64,000 nucleotides of DNA from the NCBI GenBank assembly GCA_029891345.1, contig CM057006.1, positions 45,556,556-45,620,555 of the forward strand, in the 5' to 3' direction. Origin of the DNA: Dryococelus australis. Its lineage: Eukaryota; Arthropoda; Insecta; Phasmatodea; Phasmatidae. Shown here piece after piece: positions 37,226 to 48,700 of this stretch; position 1 is the stretch's first letter; each line of letters begins with the position of its first letter. The translations under genes were made by a program, and so were the position numbers. The notes beneath the pieces are model-generated. The model did no database searches. It was not told the DNA's origin and saw only the letters and a list, made by a program, of their open reading frames with translations.

Positions 37226-38154
37226 CTTAAAACACATCCAAAACACACATACTGTTGCCAAAACAAATCAACGTATTTAATTCACACTACTTACATGAAA
37301 ATTAATTCTATCTAAGAGTGCGTAACACACCTTCTGTTTAATTGGCACTTCCCACAAACTTCTTGAAGATGTATAATTTAAGTAGTAAAATATTTCCAAT
37401 CCCTTGAAGTACAAAGTATCACATGAATGTACTCTCTGACAAATTCAACAAAAAAACTGGATGATGCAATACATCTTGGTATTAACAATATCCCATCAGT
37501 CAATTCATTAGCTGACAGCAAAAAGCTGTTAAACAATGAATGACCACTTATTTGTCAATCTCTTCAAATTCCCCAGAGAATCTGTAATTCCATCATAGTT
37601 TGCTTAATTTACAAGAGCACTTTCCCACACCTGTAACCAACCTCATATTCATAAATGAAAACTTTAGCCAATGCCACTAGAGCCCTGCACGGATGCGGAT
37701 ATAATCTGCATTGTAGCGTGGATAGCAGATAAATCTGCTGATAGCCAATCTCATTATTAATTTTTAGTGTTTAAGTGGTATTTATCACAGCAGAGTTCAG
37801 TTTCTTTCTGGAGAAAAAACATATGATGCAACAAATTCTGTTCATTTTACAGATGTGTGCATGTGCAGTTTCATTAAAATGTGTGTGCGTGTCAACTCTT
37901 ATCCTTAACTCCTTAGTAATTTGATTCACTGGCTGTGCTGGTGAGTCGCCAACATCAAACACCAAATTCCCAAACGATAAGTAATTTTGTCCCGACACAT
38001 TCTTTCATCTGCAATAGATCCATAAAAACTTGGAGCTTGAGAACTGGAGCCAACAGTCATTACTGTGCTGTGTAGAAGTGTAAACTGTATCCGTAAAGTG
38101 TTTTAATAAATGTTTCCCCATGGACAGAATAACAATCTTGAATGGGATTTAAAT
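37226..38154. other. Intron 3 (3' end on the minus strand)
   Basis: Plain A+T-rich intron sequence between the exon at 37225 and the TA microsatellite. Nothing recognised. Confidence 0.6.
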
Positions 38155-38156
38155 AA

Positions 38157-38250
<94 letters not shown>
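38155..38250. repeat. (TA)n microsatellite, about 48 units
   Basis: A long TA tract with one phase interruption near 38206. Confidence 0.95.
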
Positions 38251-38253
<3 letters not shown>

Positions 38254-38440
38254 GTGACGTCCTACGGGCAAAGGAGGTATGTCACGGCACAAGTGTTTTG
38301 GTGGGTGCGAGGGCAGACATACTCGGGGTGAGAATGGATCTCTAGACGCTACGCAGGACTGGAGTCCGACCAGCATACAGGACTGGCCGTGTGGCTTTCC
38401 GGCAGGGGACAAAATCTGGGACAGCTAGTACAATCTTTCG

Positions 38441-38899
38441 TTAAGGTAGGACCACTCTCACGTGGATACCTGAGCGACGGGCGACAGGCGATAGCTGCTG
38501 GACGTGCAGTGGTTTGGACAGAGGAGCACTAGGGCTCGATCTGGAGCTTGGTGTGCAGGCGGGCAGGTGATCGTGGGTGCTGACTGTCGCTGGGGTAGAT
38601 TCGGTGGTTGGGATCCCCCAAAACCACAGGTTAGCTATCCCATATGAAGTGTCTTGACCACTCAGGTATGCTATGAATATGGGGTGAGTTACTTCGTTGA
38701 GTTTGATGGGTGGTGTGAAGAGTTCTGGTGCGGGTTCTGATGATGCTGGTCTCCCTAGGCGGTGGATGGCTTGAGCTCTCTCCTGGAGACTAAGGCACGC
38801 AAATTCAGCCAAGAAGTGGCTAAGCTCCTGCTGGTACTCAGAGATAGCATCTGCCCTTTCAGTCCTATTACGGATACCACTTGAATGGGAGAAGGGCAT
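38441..38899 (-). CDS. Short ORF of LTR family (copy 4), 152 residues
   Basis: The longest and apparently intact member, starting MPFSHSSGIRNRTERADAIS and then LSHFLAEFACLSLQERAQAI. The C-terminal third is rich in Ser and Pro and ends with basic residues (ARRSGIHVRVV). It sits about 220 bp after the LTR at 39850-39120 on the same strand. It has no zinc knuckle or protease. A gag-like role is inferred from position only. Confidence 0.5.
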   Translation of the reverse strand: MPFSHSSGIRNRTERADAISEYQQELSHFLAEFACLSLQERAQAIHRLGRPASSEPAPELFTPPIKLNEVTHPIFIAYLSGQDTSYGIANLWFWGIPTTESTPATVSTHDHLPACTPSSRSSPSAPLSKPLHVQQLSPVARRSGIHVRVVLP

Positions 38900-39119
38900 G
38901 AGGAAAGAGTCACTAAAACCAGACTTGCAGAGGTGGAGCAGGTAACACGGTGATCCTACTCAGGTTTATTTACACGTACCATAACAGCCAGGCCAAGGTC
39001 GCCCCTTATCTCAGCACCCAGTACAGGGAGTGCAGTGGACGCTGAGAGTCAGGTTTCACTCTGGCTGGCCGTCCCAATACGTGGGTGAGTTCCTCTGAGG
39101 GGTACAAGGTAGTGTTCTA

Positions 39120-39850
39120 CTGCTATGGGAAAGATAGCCTTAAGTGAAATAAAACTTGTTTATTTTGGTACAGAAATAAACAAGGTGGTTCTGTATTACC
39201 TCCTATCAATGAGCGCTTAACGGAAGCTGGCTACGTTAGACAGGTGAATGCGACCTATTTCTAGGCTAATGGAGTAGGTAGGAAAAAGCAGCTATGAAAA
39301 TAACTCAACTTAACCCTAACGCTACGCTGGATGTCCTGAAGGGATCGGAAAGTGTCTAGTGTTCGACTTAAATTGGACCTGGACTTCAGCACCAGAAAGA
39401 CGATGAAGACCACGCAGAACTGATGGTTTCTTCTGCAAGTGCGGTGAAGAATCACGACAGACTGGCATTCCAAGGGCCGTGCCCCAGTATTTATACTCTT
39501 CCTGGCTTTCCCTTGATCTGGTGGAGGGGGGTGGCTGCATTAGATCCTCTGGGTGTGTGACATCATCAGCCTGCTCAGGATCCTGCTGCTATGTCTCAGT
39601 GATTCATACTAGTAGAACTATCCTGCGATGCACTGTACAACTACATGACCTTTATGCATAGTCTCGGTGGCTCGGCCAGTGAACGATACAATTCTTCGGA
39701 CGTGGAGCGCGCGTCTTTTACCAATGGCAAACAGTACGAGTTCTGACGTGAAGTACGTTGTACTGCTAATCAAACTCTGTTGAAGTGTGCAGCTAAGTGA
39801 TTCACACTGATGAGTAGAAGTTGATTTAATAATGTTGGAAAGATGTCACA
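39120..39850 (-). mobile_element. LTR of retroelement copy 4
   Basis: On the minus strand it starts TGTGACATCTTTCCAACATT, matching copy 3. It has a TATA box 'gagtataaatactggggc' near 39495, and the family block around 'aggtcgcattcacctgtc' near 39250-39235. It then has 'gataggaggtaatacag' near 39200 and AATAAA near 39180. The leader that follows (39115-38900) shares 'ggctatctttccca' and 'cacgtattgggacggccagc' with copy 3. Confidence 0.6.
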
Positions 39851-39854
39851 CGTA

Positions 39855-40720
39855 AATATGTAGTTTCCTTAAACTAAACTTCTTATCTCTATGACACCCA
39901 TATCACCATTTTCCCATAAACACAAACTGTATTGTCGGGCACAAAAATTCCACACCTCCGGAATAGGGGATGGGGGTCGGCTGCCCTAACTTGCCCCTTT
40001 CCCCAAGGGGCACTATCGATCCCCCATAGGCCCATTCCCATACTCCTCACTGTTTACACATAGTGTTAGACAAGGCAAACGGCAATCACCTGACAGACAC
40101 TAAGTCAAGTTAAATAAAAGCTTGTAAAAAGACATTACATTATTTACAACAATAAAGAAAATTTCTTGAAGGATTCTATACAAAGGAAAATGTTTTATCA
40201 AAAGCTTTTACTCGAAACCATACTTAGAAAAATTTGAAAGATTTTCTTGAAGGATTCTATATAATGCAAAATGATTTAATAAAGGGACTTAAAATTGTTT
40301 TTGAAAGTTTTGACAATTATCTGTCCATTTCTTTATACAAGTCTGGTTTGTTTCACATTACTTGTTAATCACTGGAAGTCGTCTTCATTAAAAAAAACTG
40401 CGTGGCACTGGCACTGAGGGGTATCCAAAGTGTACACGTAAAAGATTTATGAATGACAATCGGCCATTGAACTTCACTGATTAGTTAAGTAATTTCACTT
40501 TACCTTAGGTTTTCCTCACAGTTATTAACGGCTGTTGAAAGTCAATTTATACTAGATTCTAGCACTATGGTAAGCATCCACAATATTTTGCAATTACGTA
40601 ACTGCTTCATTATTATTATTATGTACAATTGACAGGTAGTGTTTAATTGTTTTGACACTGATGGATAGCTTAAATTATGGCTATCGGATTTCACTACGTC
40701 TGCCTTTAATAAGCACTTCA
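39855..40720. other. A+T-rich intron sequence with an 84-bp direct duplication
   Basis: 'tttcttgaaggattctata' occurs at about 40158 and again at about 40241 with similar following sequence. Otherwise nothing recognised. The minus-strand frame at 40835-40542 extends the retroelement tail for a short distance. Confidence 0.5.
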
Positions 40721-42870
40721 CTTCTTCTAAGGTCTCTTCTTCTTCGGTGGATGGCAACGCTATCTCAAGGCCGTGTGCTATGGATACGACCAGGTGAAAC
40801 GGAACGTCTGCCTCCAGTGTGACTCTCGGTAACATCCTGGCACCGAGGCGGCCTGGCAGGCATGTGGTGGCAGTAATCTCCGATGTGGCTCAGCCACCAT
40901 TGAAGGCTCATCCTTGGTGGCAATCATCGGCGGACCACCGGGTACCTGGAGACGATCAGCGGCCTTGGTGTCATGGAGAGTTGCCTTCTGGGTGGACGTC
41001 GGAGGTAGTGGATCTGCTGGTGTGACTACCTCCTCAATTGCAGGCGGTGGAGTCGGGGGACCATGGGGAGTCTCTGTCTCGATCGCGTGGTGGCTGAATC
41101 CATCCTCTCATTTACAAAACATGGCCTTAGCTACGGCCCTGGTGTCAAGCGACATTGGGACCTCTGCTACCGTCTTGGGCAGTGGTATAGCATCTTCACC
41201 TACCCCTCTGGTTGATGGCGCCTGAGTGTCTCGGAACCTCCTCTTGTTCAGGAAGTTGCACCTGGGTCTCAGTCTCAGCATCTGGTGACACCGGGACTTC
41301 AGTGACCGTCTGGAGCAGTGGCAGTGGAACTTCTCCCAATCCTCTGGTTGATGGTGCTGGAGTCAGAGGCCGCCTTGGGACATCCGTCTTGATGGCACAG
41401 ATGAATAGCTCCTCCCCTCCTCCAAGAAGTGGGACCTGGGAGTCGGCCTTGATGTGAAGCGACGTTGGGACCTTGGGGACCGTCTGGGACAGAGGTATGG
41501 CATTTTCACCTAATGCTCCGGTTGATGGCGCTGTGTCAGAGGCTGGCTCAGGACCTCCATCTTGACGGCGCACATGAGCGGGTCCTCCTCTCATCCAAGA
41601 AGCTGGGTCTGCCCTTGGCATTGAGTGACATTGGGACCTCGGTAATCATCTGGGCAGTGGTATGGCACCTTCACGGGTTGATGGCGCCTGAGTGGTTTGG
41701 GACCTCCATCTCATCGGCATGGTGGCTGGGTACTTCCTCTTGTTCGGAAAGCTGCATCTGGAAGTCGGCCTCAGTATCTGGCGGTACCGGAACTTCGGCG
41801 ACCATCTGGGGGAGTGGCAGGGCATCTTCTCCTACCTCCCTGGTTGATGGTGCCGGAGTCAGAGGCTGGCTTAGACCCTTCATTTCGACAGCACAGATGA
41901 GCAGCTCCTCCTCTCATTAAAGAAGCTGGGCGTAGGAGTCGGCCTTGGCGTCGAGCAACATCAGGACATCAGTGACAGTGGTATGAAATCTTCACCTACC
42001 CCTCCCGTTGATGGGGCCTGAGTCAGAGGCCAACTCGGAACCTCAGTCTTGGTGGCACAGATGAGCAGCTTCTCCTCTCATCCAAGAAGTGGGGCCTGGG
42101 AGTCGGTTTTGGCGTTGAGCTACACCGGGACTTCTGCGGCAGCCTCTGTATTAGGTGGTGCCAAGACAGACTGGGTTACTGCACTGTACAGGTAGATTGC
42201 AGCTGATAATACCAGCTGAATGAAGTCCTCCAGGATGGCCTTGTCTCGGCTGGCAGTTCTAGCTGATGCCTCCCTCTCTGAAGGCGGTTTCATGGTGGCG
42301 GCTGCGAAGTCAACTGGTGCTGCAGTCCCCTCGCTAGTTTGGCCCTCCAAGGCTGAGGTGGCCGATCAAGGGGGCGGATCCCGTAGTCCTGCTGTCTCGA
42401 TGGTGCTGGATTCTTCATTCTTCTCTATGATTCGACTCAGTGATCGCCGCTTATGATATGGCTCACAGTCCAACGGGCTTCGCCAAGTAAGCTTGCTCGT
42501 ACTGGGTGTCTGTCTTCCGTGCTTGGCGGTTGCCTTTCTGGTGAACTCCGTGGGAGTTGAAGGTAGAATCCGAACAGATTCTGTTAACTTTGGTTTGGGG
42601 AACTCCACCCTAGTCGAGATGGAAAAACTGGCTCCCCGGGTGGTGCTGGCTTCGACCTCACACTCTCAAGGAGGCGGTGGTCGGGATTCTGGAGCGGCAG
42701 TTGGTGTTGGGTCGTCCACATCGCCCGGCAGCTCTGAGGTTACTGATGCAGTGATGTTGACTTCTGGGTCGAAGGCATCTCTTAGGAAGGGCCGTATCTG
42801 TCACCGGGTAACCTTGCGAATCCACCCCTGGTAGTCTTTCGCCCATTATAAGTTGTCCTGGTGTCCTACG
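40720..42870 (-). pseudogene. Proline/acidic-rich C-terminal tail of a Ty3/gypsy Pol, broken frames
   Basis: It lies directly after the GPY-type integrase segment on the minus strand and is markedly GC-richer than the surrounding intron. Frames read PTPTAAPESRPPPPE near 42710, and repeated blocks such as PLTPAPSTRGLGEVPLPL and QLPEQEEVP. Stops and frameshifts interrupt it about every 70-140 residues. The core (about 41130-42110) is a tandem array listed separately. It is probably the variable 3' end of gypsy pol or an attached env-position ORF. No membrane or signal segment is seen, so an envelope gene is not supported. Confidence 0.55.
41130..42110 (-). repeat. Coding tandem repeat, about six units of about 165 bp
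   Basis: The anchor 'ggttgatgg' recurs at about 41210, 41346, 41520, 41676, 41842 and 42007. Spacings are about 136, 174, 156, 166 and 165 bp. On the minus strand the units encode variants of PLTPAPSTRGLGE...PLPLLQTVTEVPV...EQEEVP. About 165 bp is 55 codons, so the frame could be kept from unit to unit, but indels have since broken it. Confidence 0.75.
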
Positions 42871-42879
42871 ATTTTGTAC

Positions 42880-44090
42880 GGGTTCTCCCATTTCTCAACC
42901 AAACCTGCACTAAAATGGCCTCCTGGTTTCACTCAAGGGGTGGCTGAGTAAGAGTACTGCTTTGTCCATACTTACAGCTCAGATGCCAATGCGGAGTGGC
43001 GGGTACTTTTTCTGGATGTAGACCTCTTGTGATGCTCTGGCGTTGTCCGAGTAAATGGAGGTCTTCAAGACAAGGCATTTCCGTGGATGTGCTGTTCCAC
43101 TGCCCATCCCCTGGACAGCGAAGAATGTGGCCCAGGAGGATTTGACTGGGGCTAATGTTTATTGTCTCATTGGTGCATCTTCGTAGGGCAAAGAGAATCT
43201 TCAGGATGTTTATCCCAATGTTTAAGGTCTTCTCCCACACTGAGGAGGAGACTCTTCTTCAGTTATGGTTCCTCCGCTCAAGGGTTGGCTTGCGAGTGGT
43301 ACGGAGATGTCGTCCACGTTTCGACCCCCATTCGTTGCAAGCCGTCAGCCATTTTCGGCTGGAGAACTGAGTTCCAATTTCTATCAGAATGGATTGTGGG
43401 TAGCCGTAGAGCTGAAAGATTTTTGTTTCAAATTTCCAAATAATGTGATGGGTTTCCTGACTTCATAAAGGGAATACTTCCACCCATTTTCAGAATTGGT
43501 CACTACTAACAAGTAGTGATTCCCTGTGGTACTTCTTTGGGGTATGGATACATCAGGTCGCTGCGATGTGGGTTCAGGGCATGCGTGGTCGATGGGGTTA
43601 GGAGGTGAGCTGTGGTACGGGGTATGCCTTGCCCCTGCAGCAGGTCTCGCAGCTGTGCACATACTGTCGGACATCTCTGCTCAACCCGTCCCATATGTAG
43701 CACACACTGATGTCAACTAGGGTTTCTCAAGTTCTGGGGTGACCCACTTCAGGGTGGTCATGATGGTGTCCACAGATGTCTGCCCGTAGATCCTTGGGTA
43801 TTCAAACTCTCCACTTTGTCCCATATCGGCTACTTCGGGACCAAACAATGTCTCTCAATTCGAACTGATGGGGTTGCTTTTGAAGGAGGTTTTGGATGTC
43901 CAGGTCTTGCTGCTGGTGCAGAGCTATTTGGCTTCGCGCTGAGTTGCAGTTGGAGCAGCTTGATATGCTCTTCGGGGCTGCGGTCCGGAAGTTGAGCTGG
44001 AGTCATCTGTTCCGATTCTTCGTCGGCTTTTCTTTCTTCCTCTAGATCCGGTTGGTGGGCTAGGGCATCTGGAAGATCATTAGTAGGGTC
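42880..44090 (-). pseudogene. Ty3/gypsy pol remnant: RNase H end, integrase zinc finger, core and GPY segment
   Basis: In minus-strand order: DPTNDLPDALAHQPDLEEE (44080), the 'ADALSRRPD' block that ends RNase H. Next is HHDHPEVGHPRT near 43765, then YIWDGLSRDVRQYVHSCETC near 43690-43640, the HHCC zinc finger of gypsy integrase. NHYLLVVTNSENGW (43530) is the region of the first catalytic Asp. QLYGYPQSILIEIGTQFSSR near 43400-43345 is the second catalytic block, here with Glu where Asp is expected. RRCTNETINISPSQILLGH (about 43180) and EKWENPYKIVGHQDN (about 42890) follow, the latter a GPY-type motif. Stops and frameshifts separate these parts. There is no reverse transcriptase core in the window, so the copy is 5'-truncated and inactive. 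Confidence 0.85.
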
Positions 44091-44094
44091 CCAC

Positions 44095-44280
44095 AAAAAT
44101 GGTAAAGCATCAAATGCACGAAAAATGATTAAATTTGTCATATTTAACAGTTTTACGCAAAATTTCACTACTTGTTTTCAAAACACAAGGTTTTCAACAA
44201 AAAAAAAGTATCTTCCCATTTGTTTACCTCTCATGTGAAATGTCTCCTCACTATTGAATGTTGTTAGTATCGATAGTAAG
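44095..44280. other. Junction sequence beyond the truncated pol
   Basis: The retroelement similarity stops abruptly near 44090 and A+T-rich DNA follows. No LTR is seen on this side. Confidence 0.45.
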
Positions 44281-44640
44281 CTTTGTTCAAGGCATGTGTT
44301 CAAATTGCGAAATTCAAAGGCTCGCAGCATAAAAATGAAATCTCGGAACCCGAACGTGTCTGCATATCTTGATATGATAGGCACGTACTGGCAATGTGTT
44401 TATTGTTTGTATTACCTTAAGTGGCTTGATTTTTTAATATTTGCCTATGAACTCGGCACTTTGTTCAAGGCATGTGTTCAAATTACGAACATCAAAGGCT
44501 CGCAGCATAAAAATGAAATCTCACAACCCGGACTTTTCTGCGTATCTTGATACTAAAGGCACTTGTGAGCAACGTGGATATGGTCTGCATTACCTACAGT
44601 GGCAGCATTTTTTAATATTTCTCTATGAACTTGACACTTT
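44281..44640. repeat. Tandem duplication, 178-bp unit, two copies
   Basis: 'ctttgttcaaggcatgtgtt' starts at 44281 and 44459, and a third partial start 'cttt(g)ttag' is at 44637. The two units share 'caaaggctcgcagcataaaa' and 'tttttaatattt', with about 15% differences overall. Confidence 0.85.
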
Positions 44641-44644
44641 GTTA

Positions 44645-45335
44645 GTGTGTGTCACGTTTTCGGTTGGGTGATAAAAAATAGTTTTTCTCTATTTCAGGAC
44701 GTTGACCTATTGTAGTTTTTCCTCTCCATAATCTACAGATTTAATCATTGCAAGTTTTGTTTTCATGTCAATGGCCTTTTGCTTCCTTGGCATCATTTTT
44801 GCAAATAACTACGAACTTAAAATATGGTAAAATTGATTTGCATTTCACAGAAAATACGTTTAGAGGTTAAGGTGACCTCATTTTCAATTCACTGTCAAAT
44901 ACGCCGATATGAGAACAGGCCAGAGATAAAGTGACAACTTTCTGTTGTACCTAAAACTTTGGCAAAGTCAGAGGCTTGTTATCTGTGTCTACACAATGAT
45001 GTAGCGCATTAGTTGCAGCGATAAACGCTAGTAGTGCTGCACTTCATGATGTGTCTCGTATTGCCACATCAATCTATGACTGAGTTATCTACCAAAAAAA
45101 AATTGCAGTTTGTTTGTTTGTTTGTTTATGTTTTTAACATTGAAAAATATAAAAAATTAATGTAATTTTGCTATTTTTTTGGAGTTTATTCCGATTACAA
45201 AGTGAACGTGAATATTTAATAAATAGCCATAAATGTTTACCGAAAATTTTGAATAACAAAGTATGGTGTTTTGCCGGTACCAAATGATAAATTCGTTATG
45301 GCAAAGTGTTAGTTACTAAGTTCATTAAAGTGGTG
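44645..45335. other. A+T-rich intron sequence
   Basis: Short TTTG repeat at 45110-45128. Nothing else recognised. Confidence 0.5.
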
Positions 45336-45338
45336 CTC

Positions 45339-45520
45339 TATATATATATATATATAGAGACACACACACGTGCACACACACACGTGCGCACACATACATA
45401 TACATGCATCCATGTGCACATATACATACATGCATCCATGTGCACACACACATATACATACATGCATGTGCACACACATGCATGTGCACACACACGTGTA
45501 TGCGCCAACACGCACACTCC
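45339..45520. repeat. TA microsatellite followed by a 'catgcatccatgtgcacata' minisatellite
   Basis: (TA)8 precedes an imperfect array of about 30-bp CA/TG units with repeated 'catgcatccatgtgcac'. It ends in a C run at 45519-45528. Confidence 0.9.
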
Positions 45521-45735
45521 CCCCCCCCTGAACAACAATCTTCCTAAATAAACAAGTACAAGCTGCGTGGGCTAGGAAAGGTCTTGTGCGACACACAGTG
45601 ATAAGCTCCAGCCTCTAGCCCATCCAAGTAGTGCCCATGTACTGATTGATTACGGTTCCGAAGGTCAGTGTCACCCTGCACACTAGTGGTCGCAGCACAC
45701 TGTCCTTTCCTCTTCCCAACCGATAAAGAAGTTAC

Positions 45736-45774
45736 GGGGGGGGGGGGGAATTATATATATATATATACACACAC
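45736..45774. repeat. G run and (TA)n/(CA)n microsatellite
   Basis: G13, then AATTATATA..., then CACACACA. Confidence 0.9.
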
Positions 45775-45779
45775 ATAGT

Positions 45780-46610
45780 GATTTAATACCTATAAATGTT
45801 GTTTGCCATGTTTATAACAGTGTGTACTGTACCCAAATTTATGAATTACTATGACATCTTAAAATGAAAAGTAAAATTTGCAATCATTAAATAATTTTTA
45901 TATGTTCTCTCAATTAAAAGACAAAAAATATCCTATCAGTGGTTTAGAATATACAAACTAAGTGCCATGAGAATAGAGATGTGGACGAGACCTCGTGTTC
46001 TCAGATAAATGCCTTGCAGATGTAGAGGGGACGCTACTGTATTTAGTCATCCGCACAGAGCTCTAACTGCCACATGGTACCATCTCAATTCTTCTCCATA
46101 ATCTGAAGTAAATAGCTTTCCCTGAGGTTATGCTCAAGTAGTAATGAGAAACATTTTACAAGAAAGGGGGATAGAAAACATAATAGTTAAAAAATTATAT
46201 CTTATTGTTGTAATGAACTGAGGAGTGATAACACTTTCTTAAAAAATTCCTCTGCCACCAAGTATGTATAAACAGACAGAAAAATTACCTTGTTCATCTA
46301 TGGCATCAGGTACAATAGTTGAAATTCTAGGAATCAACTATCTACCACAGTTTCTTCTCAGTTAATCAAAGCATATTCATAAAGAAAAAATATCTTATAA
46401 CAAGTGCATTATTTTGTAAAACTAAGTTTTTCATTCTGAGGCACTAATTTAAAAAATGTTACTCTACTAATTAAAAACTGTTTTCATTAACCGGCATTTA
46501 AATAATTACAGCCTTAATAAAAACAAACAACAGAACAGGACTGCCTGCTATCTACCATATGATCATCGCATAGGCCTAACAAAGAACTGCCTGCATTTAA
46601 AAATTATTAC
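45780..46610. other. Intron 3, 5' part on the minus strand
   Basis: Plain A+T-rich sequence ending at the exon at 46611. Nothing recognised. Confidence 0.55.
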
Positions 46611-46773
46611 CTTAATGCATCAGCTTTGTATTTTTCCAGCTCCGCTGTTAAATTATCTAGTTGCACACGATATTCCTCACACTGAACAACATGATCCTTT
46701 AAGTCAAGGTTCCTTGCAGCTAATTCTTCTTTAAGTTTTTCTCTTTGTTCCGAAAATACAGCTTTCTGTAACA
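46611..46773 (-). CDS. Coiled-coil protein, internal exon 3 of 4 (163 bp)
   Basis: The acceptor is CATGTTTGTTTTCAG and the exon begins TG. This combines with the trailing G of the previous exon to give GTG (Val), then LQKAVFSEQREKLKEELAAR. It ends ...YKADAL plus AG before the donor GTAATA, leaving in phase 2. A second AG nine bases downstream (TTACAG) is also possible but would break the phase with the previous exon. The middle part includes DHVVQCEEYRVQLDN, a clear amphipathic helix. The flanking introns hold a decayed Tc1-like element, LTR insertions and microsatellites. Confidence 0.85.
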
Positions 46774-46939
46774 CTGAAAACAAACATGCCATGAAAACAA
46801 AACAAATATGGTGTGAATGGACAGACCACAAGAATTAAAACTTGATATAAGAAAAACAACAGATCAACGTAAAAACACAGGGTTTCCATTTTATAAAATT
46901 ATAAATCATTGTCAGTCACATATATTAAGAAAATATATG

Positions 46940-47975
46940 CTCAGTGACATAAAAACTGCCACACCCAGGAAATGATAGAATTGAAACTTGACAGCGACAA
47001 TGGGAATGATGTTAAAAAATTACTGATTACAACACCAAACATTTTTTTTATTCAGGCAAAATTGTACAGTTGAAAAGCACCTCATCATCAAAAAAAATTG
47101 TTGCACCCCCCAGGAAGCAACATAGATACATGAAATGTGGTGGATAGGTTTTAATAATGTGAGACATGCAAATGATATATTTCAATATCAACACAAGTGA
47201 AAGCCAGTAAAGGCAGGCCTTAATGCTGCACCAGCTGGTCTATGTGGAATTTTCCGAGTGTGCATGAATTACTGTTCTGAATCATGTTGTTGTTTTGGTA
47301 GCACCCCTTCAAAATGTAATACGCCTTGGAGACGAGTCAACAGCACTTCTAAAAGTTGGATGCATTTGTGGGGGTCACATTCTAGAGCTATGGGAAGTTG
47401 GATAATAATTTCACTGTACAGTACATCATAGATATTACCACAGCATGCTGTTGGCACCATTGTATACAGGAAGGCACGTGCACACGACACACAGATCTGG
47501 GAGACCGCCTTGAACCACACTGAGGGAGAAATAACAGATTGTCCTACGTGTGAGGAGTGCCCCCACTGTTGAAATTACGTACATTCAGTGAGCAGCGATG
47601 CCACCCTGCAACATCCTGTGAGCACCAGTACCATTGACAGAGGCTGCACAGCGGAGAGGACAACATGCACACGGACCATTATGATGACTGACCTTAACAT
47701 ACTAACCATTCAACAGACTGCAATAGTGTCGTGAATGTAATGGAGTCATGCAGAATGGCAGATGGTGATCTTCAGCGATGAAACCAGCCTTTGTGCTGAA
47801 GGCGATGACCAATGCATCATGTGTGGAAGGAATGAGGGCAGTGCCAAGTTAAACAGTTTGTCGTCGCACATCCAGACAACCTAGTGTTATGACTTGGGGT
47901 GCAATTTCATACAGTGCCAAATCACAGTTTGTCTGCAACACTGGCACTTTAATATTCAAACAGTACATTCATTAG
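46940..47975 (+). pseudogene. Decayed Tc1-like transposon
   Basis: A possible left terminus 'ctcagtgacataaaaactgc' is near 46940. Low-quality plus-strand frames give Tc1 blocks: NGVMQNGRW near 47735, CAEGDDQCIMCGRNEGSAKL near 47800, and SVMTWGAISYSAKSQFV near 47885 (usual GSVMVWGAISY.gkspLV), then GTLIFKQY. Frames shift between blocks and stops are present. Similarity ends near 47975, where the LTR-type insertion at about 48042 follows, so that insertion may have removed the 3' part. Confidence 0.7.
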
Positions 47976-48041
47976 GTTGACACGTGATGCGTAGTGACAT
48001 AATTATTAATTAAAATTCTACCTCATATTCACGTGATGTCA

Positions 48042-48700
48042 TGTCACCCCGAACAGTGTTTGAACCGAAGACAAGTTGCTTCCAGAGCCAACCAACATGC
48101 CCCTAGGCAAGGGGCACACAAGGTCATGGCAGCCGAGGCCATCTACGCCACTATGTCAGATATCACGTGTCCATTTACCACCCCCGCATGCGACAGAAGC
48201 CAGTTAGGCAGCCAAGCGCTGTCCTTAGCTCGTGGGAGCAAAACAACCTGCACACAAGGAAAACTGCACTTCCAGTCTCCCCCGAGAGAATGCGGCGTGT
48301 GCCGCTGAGGGAGGAGCTCTAGTCCGAAGATACCAGACCAGCCAAAGGTAGCAGGAGGGCCTGCAGCCGGCTGTCTATATACGCGAGTGCACACTCCGAA
48401 GTCCCTTCTGGACAACAGCATAGAATTAGTTAGAGTCAATTGTTATCATAGCTACCTAGCCTTTTCCTGCTCTTGTTTAGTCTAACCCCAGGTCCCTACA
48501 CCTGGTTTACCGTAGTTTACTTTCGACAATTAATTAATAGCTAGGCGATAGTACGGGCCATCGTGTCTATTCCTCTGGAGAATAAACATGTAATCTTACC
48601 TAACCCAGAGTACTTATTTATAGGGTGACTGTGACTTTTATCTCCGTAGACTTCAAACCTACTAAGGAGAAGCAGGAGACCGTGTCTTGAAACACATTTA
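48042..48700 (+). mobile_element. LTR of retroelement copy 5 (approximate ends)
   Basis: It starts near TGTCACCCCGAACAGTG. A TATA box (CTATATACGCGAG) is at 48375, the family block 'ccccaggtccctacacctgg' at 48486, 'ctaggcgatagtacgggcca' at 48541 and AATAAA at about 48579. The right end is unclear. Confidence 0.55.

Noticed and set aside
40720..42110. Envelope gene downstream of the gypsy pol
   Set aside because: No signal peptide, cleavage site or membrane segment. The region is a proline/acidic tandem repeat.
41130..42110. CRISPR-like or satellite array
   Set aside because: Units of about 165 bp are diverged along their full length and protein-coding in character. There are no constant repeats with unique spacers.
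45306..45596. Cys/Val/His-rich frames of 66-95 codons
   Set aside because: By-product of the CATGTGCAC-type minisatellite on both strands.
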